64,000 bases of DNA from Saccharibacillus endophyticus (GCF_013185185.1 NZ_JAAZWE010000002.1:809595-873594); one strand, 5' to 3'; positions 44,447-53,932 are shown, counted from the first letter of the stretch. Program-made: numbers and translations. Notes: generated from the sequence alone by a model not told the origin.

Positions 44447-44474
44447 TAGACAAGACAGGGCGAAGATCGTTCCC
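44447..44474 (-). promoter_or_regulatory. candidate ECF promoter for sigma operon
   Basis: On the minus strand GGGAAC (44469-44474) and TGTCTA (44447-44452) are 16 bases apart. They resemble the TGAAAC/CGTCTA boxes of Bacillus ECF sigma factors, as expected for autoregulation. Confidence 0.5.
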
Positions 44475-44536
44475 TTTTTTCCCGAAAAACTTCCGATGTT
44501 TAAAACGTAACGGTATTTTCTTGGGCGTTCAGTCGA

Positions 44537-45043
44537 TTAAGCCTGCTTCTTGTTTCCTTTGCCGTGAATGCTTTCCGGCTTCTTCGCCAACAATTCGTCC
44601 AGCTCGATCAGTCCCATTGCGGACAGCGTCAGCGCCATCTTGTAAAAAGCACCCGTGCGTACTTTAACATAGGTGTCCTTGCTGATCGGCGGATCGAACA
44701 CGTGATTGTACACCTTATAGTCGAATACGTCGTCCTGCTTCATGTAGCGTTCGCGCAGCAGCAGCCGTTCCCGATCGTTCAACCGCTCCACGATCCGCTC
44801 GATCCGTTCGCAGTAAGCGACGCGGGCAGCCGGCATATCGACGTTATAAATGGCGGTTCGAGCCGTGGAGTCGCCGGTCGTCCCCGTGTAACCCGAAGGG
44901 ATCTCGTTATAAGAAGAGGTGACGCGGGCTTCCCGCTCCTCGAACGTGATCGTCTTGTAAATTCGGTATTTTTCCATGGCGGCCTCGATAGCAGCCTGCG
45001 TTTTTCGGCGATCGAGCTTGGGCAAATTCAATGTGGCATCCAT
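44537..45043 (-). CDS. ArpU family phage late-gene transcriptional regulator
   Basis: This is a 168-residue protein matching ArpU-type regulators: LPKLDRRKTQAAIEAAMEKY at residues 6-25, RIERIVERLNDRERLLLRER near 82-101, then the sigma region-4-like end YVKVRTGAFYKMALTLSAMG. Members switch on phage packaging or lysis genes, as Xpf does in PBSX. It is divergent from an XRE repressor and about 2 kb from the tail genes, which suggests that it activates the tailocin. Confidence 0.85.
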   Translation of the reverse strand: MDATLNLPKLDRRKTQAAIEAAMEKYRIYKTITFEEREARVTSSYNEIPSGYTGTTGDSTARTAIYNVDMPAARVAYCERIERIVERLNDRERLLLRERYMKQDDVFDYKVYNHVFDPPISKDTYVKVRTGAFYKMALTLSAMGLIELDELLAKKPESIHGKGNKKQA

Positions 45044-45065
45044 GTTTATCTCTCCTTTTTGTTGT

Positions 45066-45245
45066 CTTTTGGCAATACTTAAAGCAAAAAACTCCGTTTT
45101 CTTAAGGTTTTGTTCGCATCTTGTTCGTATTATGTTTTAACCTTACCACATCTTTTCCAAACTCGTAAAGAACCATTTTGACGTTTTCTTCCACATCAGC
45201 GCCATACATGAATTTTTTTGTATTTTCCGCCTTTTGGCAATATTT
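45066..45245. promoter_or_regulatory. repeated motifs between ArpU and XRE genes
   Basis: CTTTTGGCAATACTT (45066-45080) and CTTTTGGCAATATTT (45231-45245) form a direct repeat at the two ends of the divergent intergenic region. TTGTTCGCAT (45110-45119) and TTGTTCGTAT (45121-45130) are an 11 bp-period repeat. Either could be the repressor operator; the 45044-45382 interval holds nothing else I can call. Confidence 0.45.
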
Positions 45246-45382
45246 TTTGTTAACACATTTACCCGGCACCGGATATTGGGTATATTAAACAGAGAGGGAA
45301 CGCCGGGCGAAAAGACGGTAAAGGATGTGTTGCCGAGTTTTGAAACATGCCCTAAATTGACGAAGCGAGGAAGGATGCGCAT

Positions 45383-45790
45383 ATGGAAAAGCGATTCGGC
45401 AGTTATTTGAGACAAGTTCGCGAACGCAAAGGCTGGAGCATTAACCGTCTGGCCGGAGCTGCGGGTGTCAGCACGTCGCAGATCTCCCGTATCGAGCATG
45501 GCCTTCGGGGCGTGCCCAAACCGCAGACGATCACCAAGATCGCGCAAGCGCTCGGCGTTCCGTACGAAGAAATGATGAACGAAGCCGGTTATTTGCCCGA
45601 TGCTCATGAAGGGACAACGCCGGAGTGGGCCAGCTCGCGCGACAAGCGGGATTTCAAAAAGATGCTTGAAGAAGACGGAGAGCTGATGTTCGACGGCATC
45701 CCGTTGGACCGGGAAGACAAGCAGCGCATCAAGGACGTGCTGACCGGCCTTTTCTGGGAAGCCAAGCAAATGAACAAACGCAAAAGCTGA
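45383..45790 (+). CDS. XRE family transcriptional regulator (tailocin repressor candidate)
   Basis: This is a 135-residue protein with an N-terminal HTH_3 domain (residues 8-63: RKGWSINRLAGAAGVSTSQI then SRIEHGLRG). The C-terminal tail is charged. It is followed 52 bp later by an ImmA/IrrE protease gene, the standard repressor/anti-repressor pair of PBSX and ICEBs1-like elements. It probably represses the ArpU-type gene and is cleaved after DNA damage; this is inferred from context. Confidence 0.85.
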   Translation: MEKRFGSYLRQVRERKGWSINRLAGAAGVSTSQISRIEHGLRGVPKPQTITKIAQALGVPYEEMMNEAGYLPDAHEGTTPEWASSRDKRDFKKMLEEDGELMFDGIPLDREDKQRIKDVLTGLFWEAKQMNKRKS

Positions 45791-45842
45791 TCGTCTGATT
45801 ACTTCCGATTCCGAATATTCCGCCAAAAGGAGGGCACGGACG

Positions 45843-46265
45843 GTGGATTCAATGAACGAACTCGTCAACCGACTTATCCGCATGACGCGCACGACCGATC
45901 CGTTTGCCATGGCGGAGGCGCTCGGTATCCATATCCGCTACATGGACCTCGGCAAATCGACCAAAGGGCTTTATTACCGGAAGCTCCGCAGGCGTTTTAT
46001 CGTGATCAACGAACATCTTCCCGAGGAATGGCGTAACTTTGTTTGCGCGCACGAGCTCGGGCATGACCGCCTGCATAAGGGAGTGAATCGATTTTTTATC
46101 GAGGAGCATTCTTTTTTCAGCGCAGGCAAGCTTGAACGGCAGGCCAATCGCTTCGCCATGCTGCTGCTTACGAGCAAGACCGAACCGATTCCCGGCGAAT
46201 CGTTCGAACGGTTTTTGCTGCGCAGCGGAATTCCGGCGGAATGCGTTTATTTTTTTGTCCAATGA
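45843..46265 (+). CDS. ImmA/IrrE family metallo-endopeptidase
   Basis: This is a 140-residue zinc protease with HELGH at residues 70-74 (AHELGHDRLHKG). Proteins of this type cleave the adjacent XRE repressor to derepress mobile elements. AAGGAGG lies nine bases before the GTG start; an ATG three codons later is an alternative. It is cotranscribed with the XRE gene. Confidence 0.9.
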   Translation: MDSMNELVNRLIRMTRTTDPFAMAEALGIHIRYMDLGKSTKGLYYRKLRRRFIVINEHLPEEWRNFVCAHELGHDRLHKGVNRFFIEEHSFFSAGKLERQANRFAMLLLTSKTEPIPGESFERFLLRSGIPAECVYFFVQ

Positions 46266-46428
46266 TCGAACATACGTTCCAGAAGCGATTAGGACATATT
46301 GCCCATTTCCATTTTTTTATATTCAAAACGTAACGTTCTAGGGTTTTTCTCCGATAATAAAGAAGACGGAACGGCTGAACCCGCCTTCCACTTTGATTCA
46401 AAAAACTTATTTATTGAAGGAGAAGATC

Positions 46429-48651
46429 ATGATCCGACAAAAAAGAGTGATGAGAACCCTGGCTCTGCTGCTTATGATTGCCGCGATTGCGTTCCCTGCG
46501 AATGCTTTTGCCGCCACGGGAGACGTCACCTCGATTTCGTTCGACGACGCGACGAAAAAAGAATTGGTGATCGGCCAATCGGCCAAACAGTTGAAGGTTT
46601 ATGCGACCCTCGAAGGCTCGACTTCCAAAAAAGATATTACGGCAACCGCAGCATGGACTTCTTCCGACGAAGACGTCGCGCAGGTTGTCAAAGGTCTGGT
46701 CACGCCTAAAGATACAGGCACGGCCATGATTACGGCCACTTACGAAGGCGCAGTCGCAACGGTAGAAATCGCAGCTTCGTATCCGTATACCAAGCTCGCC
46801 CTTGAACCGGTCAAAAGCGGTACATATCAACTGGGCGATTCCGAAAACGATTTGAAAATCAAAGCCAAGCTCACAGGCGGCGAAGAAAAAGATAAAGTCA
46901 CCGACGTCACTTCGCTCGCGACATGGACCAGCTCCAACTCTTCCGTATTGACGGTCGAAGCGGGACAAATCACGCTGGTCGGCAAAGGCACGGCAACGAT
47001 CACGGCCAAGTACCAAGGTCAAACAGGTACATTCAAAGCTACGGTCGCCCTGCCTTATTCTTCTCTTGAAATCCGCGACGACAAAGGAAAAGCAACGGAT
47101 CTTGAATTGATCGTCGGCGATGAAATCAAACTGAAATCCATTGCTCCGGCTGCCGGCGGCAGCGGAGAGCATGATGTTACGGCCGATGCAACATGGACAA
47201 CTTCCAATGAATCCGTCGTTGCCGTCGAAAAAGGCGCTCTTACCGTAAAAGCTGCGGGCAAAGCTACGATTACGGTTCAATATTTGGGCGTAACCGGCAC
47301 GCTGGACGTTTATGTGCGTTCACCGTACGAAGCACTGCTGTTGGTTCCTTCCGAAGCGACAACGATCTTCCTGGGCGAAACGCTTGATCTGAAAGCGGAA
47401 GTTCGCGACCGTGCCAACTCTTCGCTCGACGTATCCGCTTCTTCCAAATGGACGTCCAGCAGCTTGTTGGCCGCTACCGTCGACGGCGGCAAAGTTACGG
47501 CTAAAGCTGTAGGCAGCACCACGATCAAAGCCGACTACGGCGGGATTTCCAAAGAAATCAAAGTGACGGTTTATCCGACGCTGAAGTCGCTTGAAGCGGC
47601 AAAGACAGAAACCGAACTGTACAAGGGCGAGTCGGAGACTCTTCCAAAGGTCAATGCGCTGAAGCTCGACGATTCGAAGCTGGATCTGAGCAACGACGTG
47701 AAATGGACCTCGGGCGATGAAGAGATTGCTTATATTGAAAATGGCAAAGTTATTGCGAAGTCGGCAGGTACCGTTACGCTGACTGCTTCTCTGCCTGACT
47801 CCACTTCCGTAAACACGCCTTCGGGCGACGTTTCCGTACGAGGCAAACAAGTTGAATTCAAAGTCACGATCAACGAAAAAATTCTGGTCCTGATCGGTCC
47901 GGACGAAGCACTGAACCTGATCGTCGGCGATTCTTCCGAGCTTCCGACCGTGAATGCGGTTTGGGAAGACGGCCAAGAGAAAGACGTTTCTTCGCTGATT
48001 ACCTGGACCGTAAGCGGCACGAATGCCGTGATCAAGACAACCGATAAAGGCCAAGAAATCAAAGGCTTGCTCAAAGGTTCCGCAACGCTGAAAGGCACGT
48101 ACCTGAACAAGTCGATCACCGTTCCGGTGAAGATCGAACAAAAAATCACTAAAATCGTGGTCGAACCGACTTCGATCGAACTCAATATCAAATCCAGCAA
48201 ATCGATTAAGGTGACCGGCTTCTTCGCAGACGGTTCCAAGATCTCGCTGGGCAGCAAGGTAGGTTGGGAATCTTCCAATCCCGAGGTTGCTTCGATCAAG
48301 ACGACTTCCGTGAAAGGCGTCTCCGAAGGCAAAGCAACGCTGAGCGGCTCTTACCAAGACATTGCCGTATCCGTAGATGTGACGGTAGTACCGAAGCTGA
48401 CGAAGTTGACGGTTGACGAGAAATCGTTGAAACTGGCTCCCGGCGCCGGAAAAACGGTTATCGTCACAGCTGCTTACGATACCGGTGCAACAGCCAGCGT
48501 AGCTGCGCAAACGACATGGACAAGCTCCAAACCGTCCGTAGCCACGATCTCGGCTGCGGGTCAAATCTCGGCCGTAGCCGAAGGCAAAACAACGATCAAA
48601 GGCAAGTTCGGCAACAAGACCGTTACGATCTCGGTAACGGTGAAGAAATAA
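46429..48651 (+). CDS. secreted protein with multiple Big_2 (bacterial Ig-like) domains
   Basis: This is a 740-residue protein with a signal peptide (about 1-30, LALLLMIAAIAFPANAFAAT). About eight repeats of 80-90 residues follow, marked by WTSSDEDVAQV, WTSSNSSVLTV, WTTSNESVVAVEKG and the repeated KGTATITAKYQG pattern. Such Ig-like arrays form surface or matrix scaffolds. No sortase motif, S-layer domain or enzyme domain is seen, so anchoring is unclear. The ATG at 46429 has AAGGAG upstream. It stands alone with a terminator. Confidence 0.9.
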   Translation: MIRQKRVMRTLALLLMIAAIAFPANAFAATGDVTSISFDDATKKELVIGQSAKQLKVYATLEGSTSKKDITATAAWTSSDEDVAQVVKGLVTPKDTGTAMITATYEGAVATVEIAASYPYTKLALEPVKSGTYQLGDSENDLKIKAKLTGGEEKDKVTDVTSLATWTSSNSSVLTVEAGQITLVGKGTATITAKYQGQTGTFKATVALPYSSLEIRDDKGKATDLELIVGDEIKLKSIAPAAGGSGEHDVTADATWTTSNESVVAVEKGALTVKAAGKATITVQYLGVTGTLDVYVRSPYEALLLVPSEATTIFLGETLDLKAEVRDRANSSLDVSASSKWTSSSLLAATVDGGKVTAKAVGSTTIKADYGGISKEIKVTVYPTLKSLEAAKTETELYKGESETLPKVNALKLDDSKLDLSNDVKWTSGDEEIAYIENGKVIAKSAGTVTLTASLPDSTSVNTPSGDVSVRGKQVEFKVTINEKILVLIGPDEALNLIVGDSSELPTVNAVWEDGQEKDVSSLITWTVSGTNAVIKTTDKGQEIKGLLKGSATLKGTYLNKSITVPVKIEQKITKIVVEPTSIELNIKSSKSIKVTGFFADGSKISLGSKVGWESSNPEVASIKTTSVKGVSEGKATLSGSYQDIAVSVDVTVVPKLTKLTVDEKSLKLAPGAGKTVIVTAAYDTGATASVAAQTTWTSSKPSVATISAAGQISAVAEGKTTIKGKFGNKTVTISVTVKK

Positions 48652-48691
48652 TAGATTTTAAAGGTTTCGATCCTATTCTGATTGATCAAAG

Positions 48692-48727
48692 AAATGCCGT
48701 TCCTTCTTCGGAAGGAGCGGCATTTTT
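48692..48727 (+). terminator. terminator of the Big_2 gene
   Basis: A 15 bp stem with one T-G pair (AAATGCCGTTCCTTC with its complement) and a TTCG loop is followed by TTTTT. The remaining 48728-48987 interval shows only the ribosome site of the next gene. Confidence 0.85.
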
Positions 48728-48987
48728 GCATGCTTTATACTTTGTATCCCCGCTGTTTAACCTGAACAACTTTGTTTACCGTTAGAACATGCGCCACTAA
48801 TTTAAATCATGGAATAGAGCATTTTGAGATTTTTATCATAGCGACCGTTTCTTTAATCTTGCAGGATATGAACGTATGACAACTCGATTCCGATCCCCTC
48901 GCCCTCTCCGATTCATCCCTCTTCAATGACGGCAGCGGTAAGCACGATGTTGTTTAACGTACAATTCAAAGGGGGATCAAATCGATT

Positions 48988-50682
48988 ATGAAACTCGCCG
49001 GGAAAATCACAACGGCTATCGTATCTTTATTTCTCGTGATCGGATTAGCTGTCGGCTTGCTGGCCTATCGGGCGGCTTACGGCCAAGTTGACGAAGCCGT
49101 CGGAATCGAGCTGGTAGGCTGCGCAAATATTACGACTGGCTTGGTAGCTCCCGCCGATATCGAAGCGCTAGCCGCAGGCGATACCTCGAAACTGGAAGCA
49201 ATCCAAAACAAAATCAACTGGATTCACGATCACAAACCGATTTTCAAAGAAGCCTTTATTCTATCCGTGGACGGAAAAATCCTCGCAGCCGACTCCAATC
49301 TGAGAGAACGCGGCTACAAGGCAGGAGACAGCTTCTATTTCACCGACGAAGATCGGAACATGGCAACGACGATGTCGCACGGCGTTTACTCGAAAGTCTA
49401 TGCCTATGACGGAGTCGGACTCAAAACCGGTTATGGCCCTATTTATTCCGGCGAGGGCGAAAACCAGAAAGTCGTCGCATTGATGGCAATCAACTTCGAT
49501 TCCTCGATTATTCAGGAACGCACGCTCTCCGTTTTCGAAATTCCGCTGCTGATCGGGGCTATCCTGCTCACCATCGCATTGATTGCGGTTTATTTCATCA
49601 TCCGTCGAATGATTTCTCCTGTCGTTCATTTATCCGAACAGACTCGTTTGCTGGCACAGGGCGATCTCAGCATGAAGGCGATCCCGGTACGGGGGCGCGA
49701 CGAAGCATCGATGCTGGCTTCCGACTTTAATATAATGGCCGGCAGTTTCCGCAGCATTTTGACCGAGGTTCGGGACAGTTCGTATCAGGTCGCTTCCGCT
49801 TCGGAGCAGCTTACCGCAAGCGCCGGACAAACGGGTTCTGCCGGAGAACGAATTCACGATGTTGCCATGGCTTTGGAAAAAGAAGCCTCGCTCCAGCATC
49901 ACTCGCTGACGGAAAGCTCGGAGTTGCTGGATCAAATCACAACCTTTGCCCAGCAGGTATTGGGACGGGTTGAAGACTTGGCCCATAGCGCTTCCGAATC
50001 GGAGCGGCACTCGCGCACGGCTGGAAGAGACCTGGATCAAGCCTCTCATGAATTGAACTTGACGGACGCTGCATTAAGCGAATTGCAGGCTGCCATTGAA
50101 GACATGCGCTCGCATTCGCAGAAGATTCGTCAAATTCTGGGCGTGATTACAGAAATCTCGGAAGAGACTCAGCTGCTTGCTTTGAATGCAGCCATTGAAT
50201 CCGCCCGCGCAGGCGAACATGGACGCGGCTTCGCCGTCGTTTCGGACAATATTCGCAAACTGTCGGATCGATCCGGATCGGCGGTGCGACAAATCCATGG
50301 AATTATCGAGTCCACGCTGGGTCAAATCGAAGCCGCTGCCGGTGCGATGTTCTCCGTATCCTCCGCCGCCGACCGCGGCACCCAGACGTTCGCCTCGGCT
50401 TCGTTATCATTCGCTGCCATTCAAAGTGCTTGGTCCGTCTCCAAAGAAAATGCCGGCGCGGCGATGATCGACGTCAAGCGCCTCGCGGAAGACGCCAACT
50501 CCGTCTCGGAGCGAATCCGACTCAGCGCCTCGATTGCCGACGGTACGCATGAACGTGCGCAATTGCTGGCGGGTTCTTCAGGCGATCAACATGCTTCCAT
50601 GCAGGAAATTCAGGCTTCGTCCACGATGCTCTCGCATCTGTCCGAAGACCTGTTCACGCTGGTAGACCGATTTAAAATCTAA
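48988..50682 (+). CDS. methyl-accepting chemotaxis protein
   Basis: This is a 564-residue receptor. TM1 is at about residues 7-27 and the extracellular Cache-like domain at about 30-180 ([20 protein letters not shown]). TM2 is near 187-208 ([20 protein letters not shown]), followed by HAMP near 209-262 and a signalling coiled coil with the conserved tip [20 protein letters not shown]. It reports an external ligand to CheA/CheW. The single-Cache sensor resembles sCache_3-type domains; ligand unknown. No che gene is nearby. Confidence 0.92.
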   Translation: MKLAGKITTAIVSLFLVIGLAVGLLAYRAAYGQVDEAVGIELVGCANITTGLVAPADIEALAAGDTSKLEAIQNKINWIHDHKPIFKEAFILSVDGKILAADSNLRERGYKAGDSFYFTDEDRNMATTMSHGVYSKVYAYDGVGLKTGYGPIYSGEGENQKVVALMAINFDSSIIQERTLSVFEIPLLIGAILLTIALIAVYFIIRRMISPVVHLSEQTRLLAQGDLSMKAIPVRGRDEASMLASDFNIMAGSFRSILTEVRDSSYQVASASEQLTASAGQTGSAGERIHDVAMALEKEASLQHHSLTESSELLDQITTFAQQVLGRVEDLAHSASESERHSRTAGRDLDQASHELNLTDAALSELQAAIEDMRSHSQKIRQILGVITEISEETQLLALNAAIESARAGEHGRGFAVVSDNIRKLSDRSGSAVRQIHGIIESTLGQIEAAAGAMFSVSSAADRGTQTFASASLSFAAIQSAWSVSKENAGAAMIDVKRLAEDANSVSERIRLSASIADGTHERAQLLAGSSGDQHASMQEIQASSTMLSHLSEDLFTLVDRFKI

Positions 50683-50684
50683 AC

Positions 50685-50742
50685 AAAAAAGCTGCCTGCT
50701 CATTCCGTTGTCTGAACGGATGTGAACATGACAGCTTTTTTC
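50685..50742 (+). terminator. terminator of chemotaxis receptor gene
   Basis: AAAAAAGCTG pairs with its complement around an inner TCCGTT/AACGGA hairpin and ends in TTTTTTC. Confidence 0.75.
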
Positions 50743-50781
50743 GATTTTCGTCCGTGAATGGTCGAAGGAATTCGCTTCTAA

Positions 50782-50937
50782 TCAATGCTTCGAAGCAACT
50801 TTGCTTTCGATTTCAAGCGCTGCCGCTTCGGTAGTCACCGGGCGGAATGTCACGCTATCGAGCAGCAGTTCGTTTCCGACCGGCTCTCCGTTAAGCGTGA
50901 CCGTGATTTTCGTAAAATTCGAGTTTGTCGTATACAT
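50782..50937 (-). CDS. hypothetical small protein
   Basis: This is a 51-residue frame starting MYTTNSNFTKITVTLNGEPV, with GGGAG nine bases before the ATG at 50937. It reads as a short beta-strand-rich peptide with a charged end. The much longer frame running to 51384 is not convincing. I do not recognise a family. The 50938-51223 interval upstream holds nothing else I can call. Confidence 0.5.
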   Translation of the reverse strand: MYTTNSNFTKITVTLNGEPVGNELLLDSVTFRPVTTEAAALEIESKVASKH

Positions 50938-51223
50938 ATATATTCGCTCCCGTTCGATGATTAATGTAAGCGTGCTTTCATCGTACGGCCAGAAGTGATC
51001 TTTTTTAACCGAAATTGGTGTTTGTCCGGAAACTTCGGTACACTTAATGACGTACAATCTTAAGCACTGCAAATGACGGACACATTCGGCATAACGTCTT
51101 GTCCGCTTGTTGTTTATGTATACCCGATTGACTGCTTGATTAAACATTCTCCTTATAAAACGCATACGCCCTAAATCGACCCTACTGCTATTCGACATCT
51201 TAAATCGAGGTGACCTTTTCATC

Positions 51224-51691
51224 ATGAAGCATAGATTCTCCTTCGCTTTACGCAAATGCGTCCCTGTCGCCTTATTGGTCGGAATCCTGCTCCTGCCTGC
51301 GGGACGCCAAGCGCATGCTTGGGAACCGTTCGACAACTTCGTCAACGGATTGGAAATGTTCGGCGAACTGCCGAGCGAAGTCAATCAGCTCAGGCAAAGC
51401 TACCAGGAAACCGTGAATCAGCTCGAGGACGCTAAATCCGATATCCAAAGCTACCGGGAAGACATGGAAGGTTATCGGGATCAGGTGACCCAGTTAAATG
51501 AACAAAATCAACGGCTCGACCAACAAAACCAGCAGCTTCAGCAGACCGTCGCGGCCTTGAATGCGGCACAGGAAGAACGCGATCGCAGCGCAAGAACCAT
51601 GAAAATCATTATTTTCGTTCTGATCGGCCTGTTCGTCGGTTATTTCCTGTTTATTCGCGTGCTTCGTCTCGGCCTGCGCGGCAGACGATGA
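51224..51691 (+). CDS. hypothetical protein: signal peptide, coiled coil, membrane helix
   Basis: This is a 155-residue protein. The signal peptide (about 1-32, ALLVGILLLPAGRQAHA) is followed by a coiled coil (about 50-122, QVTQLNEQNQRLDQQNQQLQ), one membrane helix (about 126-146, IIIFVLIGLFVGYFLFIRV) and a basic end. It precedes an AIM24 gene by 13 bp and is probably cotranscribed. Role unknown. Confidence 0.75.
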   Translation: MKHRFSFALRKCVPVALLVGILLLPAGRQAHAWEPFDNFVNGLEMFGELPSEVNQLRQSYQETVNQLEDAKSDIQSYREDMEGYRDQVTQLNEQNQRLDQQNQQLQQTVAALNAAQEERDRSARTMKIIIFVLIGLFVGYFLFIRVLRLGLRGRR

Positions 51692-51704
51692 ACGGAGGAC
51701 TTGC

Positions 51705-52412
51705 ATGAATATCATCCATGAACAATCCGGCGACTCCTTCGGTGCGCAAGCCTACACGTTCGAGCTTGAACACGACGACGGCGTCCATATCCTGCACCCC
51801 CAGCAGGTCATGTCTTACCGCGGGCATCCCCGGGGACGGAGCGACCGTCTGCTGGAGATCAGCCGCATGATGCGCAAACGCAAGCTGATCCGCGCTGATT
51901 TCAAAGGACGCTGTACTTTTACCGCCGTGCTGCCAGCCGGCTTTGGCCTGCAAATGCTTGATCTATCCGGCGGCAGCGATATGCTGTACGATTTCCGCCA
52001 ATTGTTTTTTTATACGGACGGCATTGAGATGAAGAGCCGCATATTGAAACTGAAAAATATGCTCATCACCCAAGACGCGATCAAAATGAAGTTTTCCGGT
52101 AACGGACAGATTGGCATCATGACCCAAGGTACCGTATTCCAAGCCGAATTGCACGAGAAAGAACCGCTGTTCGTCAACGCAGGAAGCATCCTGGCCTATC
52201 CGGAGAACGCCAAGCTGGACCTCGCCGTCTACGGCAACCATCTCGCCAGCCAGCATATGAACTATCACTGGAAAATGACCGGGCGCGGCCATGTGCTGCT
52301 TCAGGCGGGCGGTACGCGCAGCCAAGAACTCCGCGAGCATATGGAAGACGACGGGCTGGTCAAGCGTATTCTGCGCGAAGCCATTCCTTTCGGGAATATC
52401 TTTATCAAATAA
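51705..52412 (+). CDS. AIM24 family protein
   Basis: This is a 235-residue all-beta protein of the AIM24 (TRAP-like) fold. Family segments are GHVLLQAGGTRSQELREH, QDAIKMKFSGNGQIGIMTQG and NAGSILAYPENAKLDLAVYG. The bacterial role is not established. It probably pairs with the membrane-anchored coiled-coil protein encoded just upstream. Confidence 0.85.
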   Translation: MNIIHEQSGDSFGAQAYTFELEHDDGVHILHPQQVMSYRGHPRGRSDRLLEISRMMRKRKLIRADFKGRCTFTAVLPAGFGLQMLDLSGGSDMLYDFRQLFFYTDGIEMKSRILKLKNMLITQDAIKMKFSGNGQIGIMTQGTVFQAELHEKEPLFVNAGSILAYPENAKLDLAVYGNHLASQHMNYHWKMTGRGHVLLQAGGTRSQELREHMEDDGLVKRILREAIPFGNIFIK

Positions 52413-52422
52413 ATACGCATAC

Positions 52423-52467
52423 AAAAAAGCCGTCCTCGCCGCATACGCGGTCAAGGCGGCTCTTTTT
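52423..52467. terminator. terminator between convergent genes
   Basis: AAAAAAGCCG pairs with CGGCTCTTTTT around a GCCGC/GCGG inner hairpin; T-runs occur on both strands. It serves the AIM24 gene and probably the convergent small gene. Confidence 0.7.
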
Positions 52468-52471
52468 GTTT

Positions 52472-52747
52472 TTATGCTTCTTCCGGCTCCATCGAATCCC
52501 AAGCCGCATCGACCATGATGTCAAAGGCTTCGTCATCATTTTCGATATGTTCCTCGAACGCCAGAATTTCTTCCTCCGGCCCCGGTTGTTGCAAGAAATG
52601 CAGGCTATATTCCCACGCATCTCCCTTTTTGCTGTAGATCGTTAGCTCGTAAGGCTCTTTATGACCCTCAACTTCCGCTTCGACCTTCCCCATGTAGCTC
52701 TTATCTTCCCTGCGCTCCATACGTGCATTAAGGATCTTGATGTTCAT
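52472..52747 (-). CDS. hypothetical small acidic protein
   Basis: This is a 91-residue protein, MNIKILNARMERREDKSYMG, with a strongly acidic C-terminus (EEEILAFEEHIENDDEAFDI). GGAGG lies 10 bases before the ATG at 52747. It follows the TelA gene on the same strand with a 57 bp gap to the TelA stop in the reverse order, that is, it is a separate unit upstream of nothing recognisable. Family not recognised. Confidence 0.6.
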   Translation of the reverse strand: MNIKILNARMERREDKSYMGKVEAEVEGHKEPYELTIYSKKGDAWEYSLHFLQQPGPEEEILAFEEHIENDDEAFDIMVDAAWDSMEPEEA

Positions 52748-52804
52748 TCCACGCAGTCCTCCCTCTCTCGTCTTCATGCCTGCCGAACAGGCCTTATCAT
52801 CTTT

Positions 52805-53932
52805 TTAATCCAGCAAATTAGAAATGGACTGCAACCGCTGTGCTTCGCTCTGTTGCCCGGCTGTGACGCGCTCAGGTCCTGCTGAACCCCCGCTTTGCAT
52901 CAGGCCCAGGCGGTCGTTCATCTTTTTGTTGATTTCCGTCATGCGGCCGGTTTGCTCGGTTGCCGACTTGATGATCGTACGGTTGGATTGTTCGTACAGA
53001 TCCATAGCCGTGAACAGATCGCCCATCGCGCGTTCCACCGCTTCAAGCTGCATAGCGGGTTTTCCGAGCAGTTCGTTTGTTTTTTGCGTCGTTTCTTTCA
53101 ACATGCGCGAGTTCTCCTCGAACATGTTCTGAAGCGTCTGATTCGCCGTATTGACCGCTTCGATCGTCTCCATCTGATCTTGAAGAGCCATCGCGATCAT
53201 CGCCGACACCGTAATCAAATGCTGCGTCTTATCGATTGTCGCATCGACGGAGTCGATCAGCTTGTCGTTATTGTCGTTAATGATATCCGTACCGGCAATC
53301 GCTTGCTGATACAACATGATCATTTCCGTGAACGACTGGATACGCGTTACGACTTTGCGCAGGCCGCGCTCCAGCGTCGTTTTGCGATTCGCGTTTTCCG
53401 GCTTGGCGATCTCTTCCTCGAATAACGTCTTCAGACGGTTGCCCATCGCGATCCGCATTTGCAGATTGTACACTTCCTCGATGGAAGTCCGCTTCAGGTT
53501 CCGCATATACGCCATGTTTTCTTCAAGCGTATCTTTGCCGTTGCGCAGCGATACGACGATGGCATCGACGTTCGTTTTAACCGATTGATACTTGTAAATG
53601 TAGTTCTTGAGCGGCGTCTTGCGCATGATCTTATCGAAAAAGCCCAACTGCTTGCTCTTGCTCAGCGAATCGATCTCGGTGCGCAGGCGCAAAATGTTGC
53701 CGCCGACTTCGGAACGCTTGCCGGACACCATATCGTTGACCGGACGCTGAAGCATTTCGAGCGACTGGCCTGCCTTTTCCATCGTGCGTTGACCCATTCG
53801 GCCGATCTGATCCATCAGCTCGTCGAGCTGGAGATTATCCGTATTCGCGACTTTTTGAATAACCTGCTTCGCTTCTTGCTCCACCTTGGCCGCATCGTCT
53901 TTTTTCAAATCTACCGCAAGATTCATCGACAT
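52805..53932 (-). CDS. telA: toxic anion resistance protein TelA/YaaN
   Basis: This is a 375-residue helical protein of the TelA family, with LRTEIDSLSKSKQLGFFDKI near residues 80-100 and GNRLKTLFEEEIAKPENANR near 170-190. The family is linked to tellurite and other envelope stress resistance, mechanism unknown. The ATG at 53932 has AAAGGAGG at good spacing. It follows XpaC, the usual partner, and is the last gene of the Ter-associated series. Confidence 0.93.
   Translation of the reverse strand: MSMNLAVDLKKDDAAKVEQEAKQVIQKVANTDNLQLDELMDQIGRMGQRTMEKAGQSLEMLQRPVNDMVSGKRSEVGGNILRLRTEIDSLSKSKQLGFFDKIMRKTPLKNYIYKYQSVKTNVDAIVVSLRNGKDTLEENMAYMRNLKRTSIEEVYNLQMRIAMGNRLKTLFEEEIAKPENANRKTTLERGLRKVVTRIQSFTEMIMLYQQAIAGTDIINDNNDKLIDSVDATIDKTQHLITVSAMIAMALQDQMETIEAVNTANQTLQNMFEENSRMLKETTQKTNELLGKPAMQLEAVERAMGDLFTAMDLYEQSNRTIIKSATEQTGRMTEINKKMNDRLGLMQSGGSAGPERVTAGQQSEAQRLQSISNLLD

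Noticed and set aside
45143..45910. 255-codon minus-strand frame opposite the XRE gene
   Set aside because: The XRE and ImmA frames on the plus strand have clear domains; this frame has none and spans their intergenic region.
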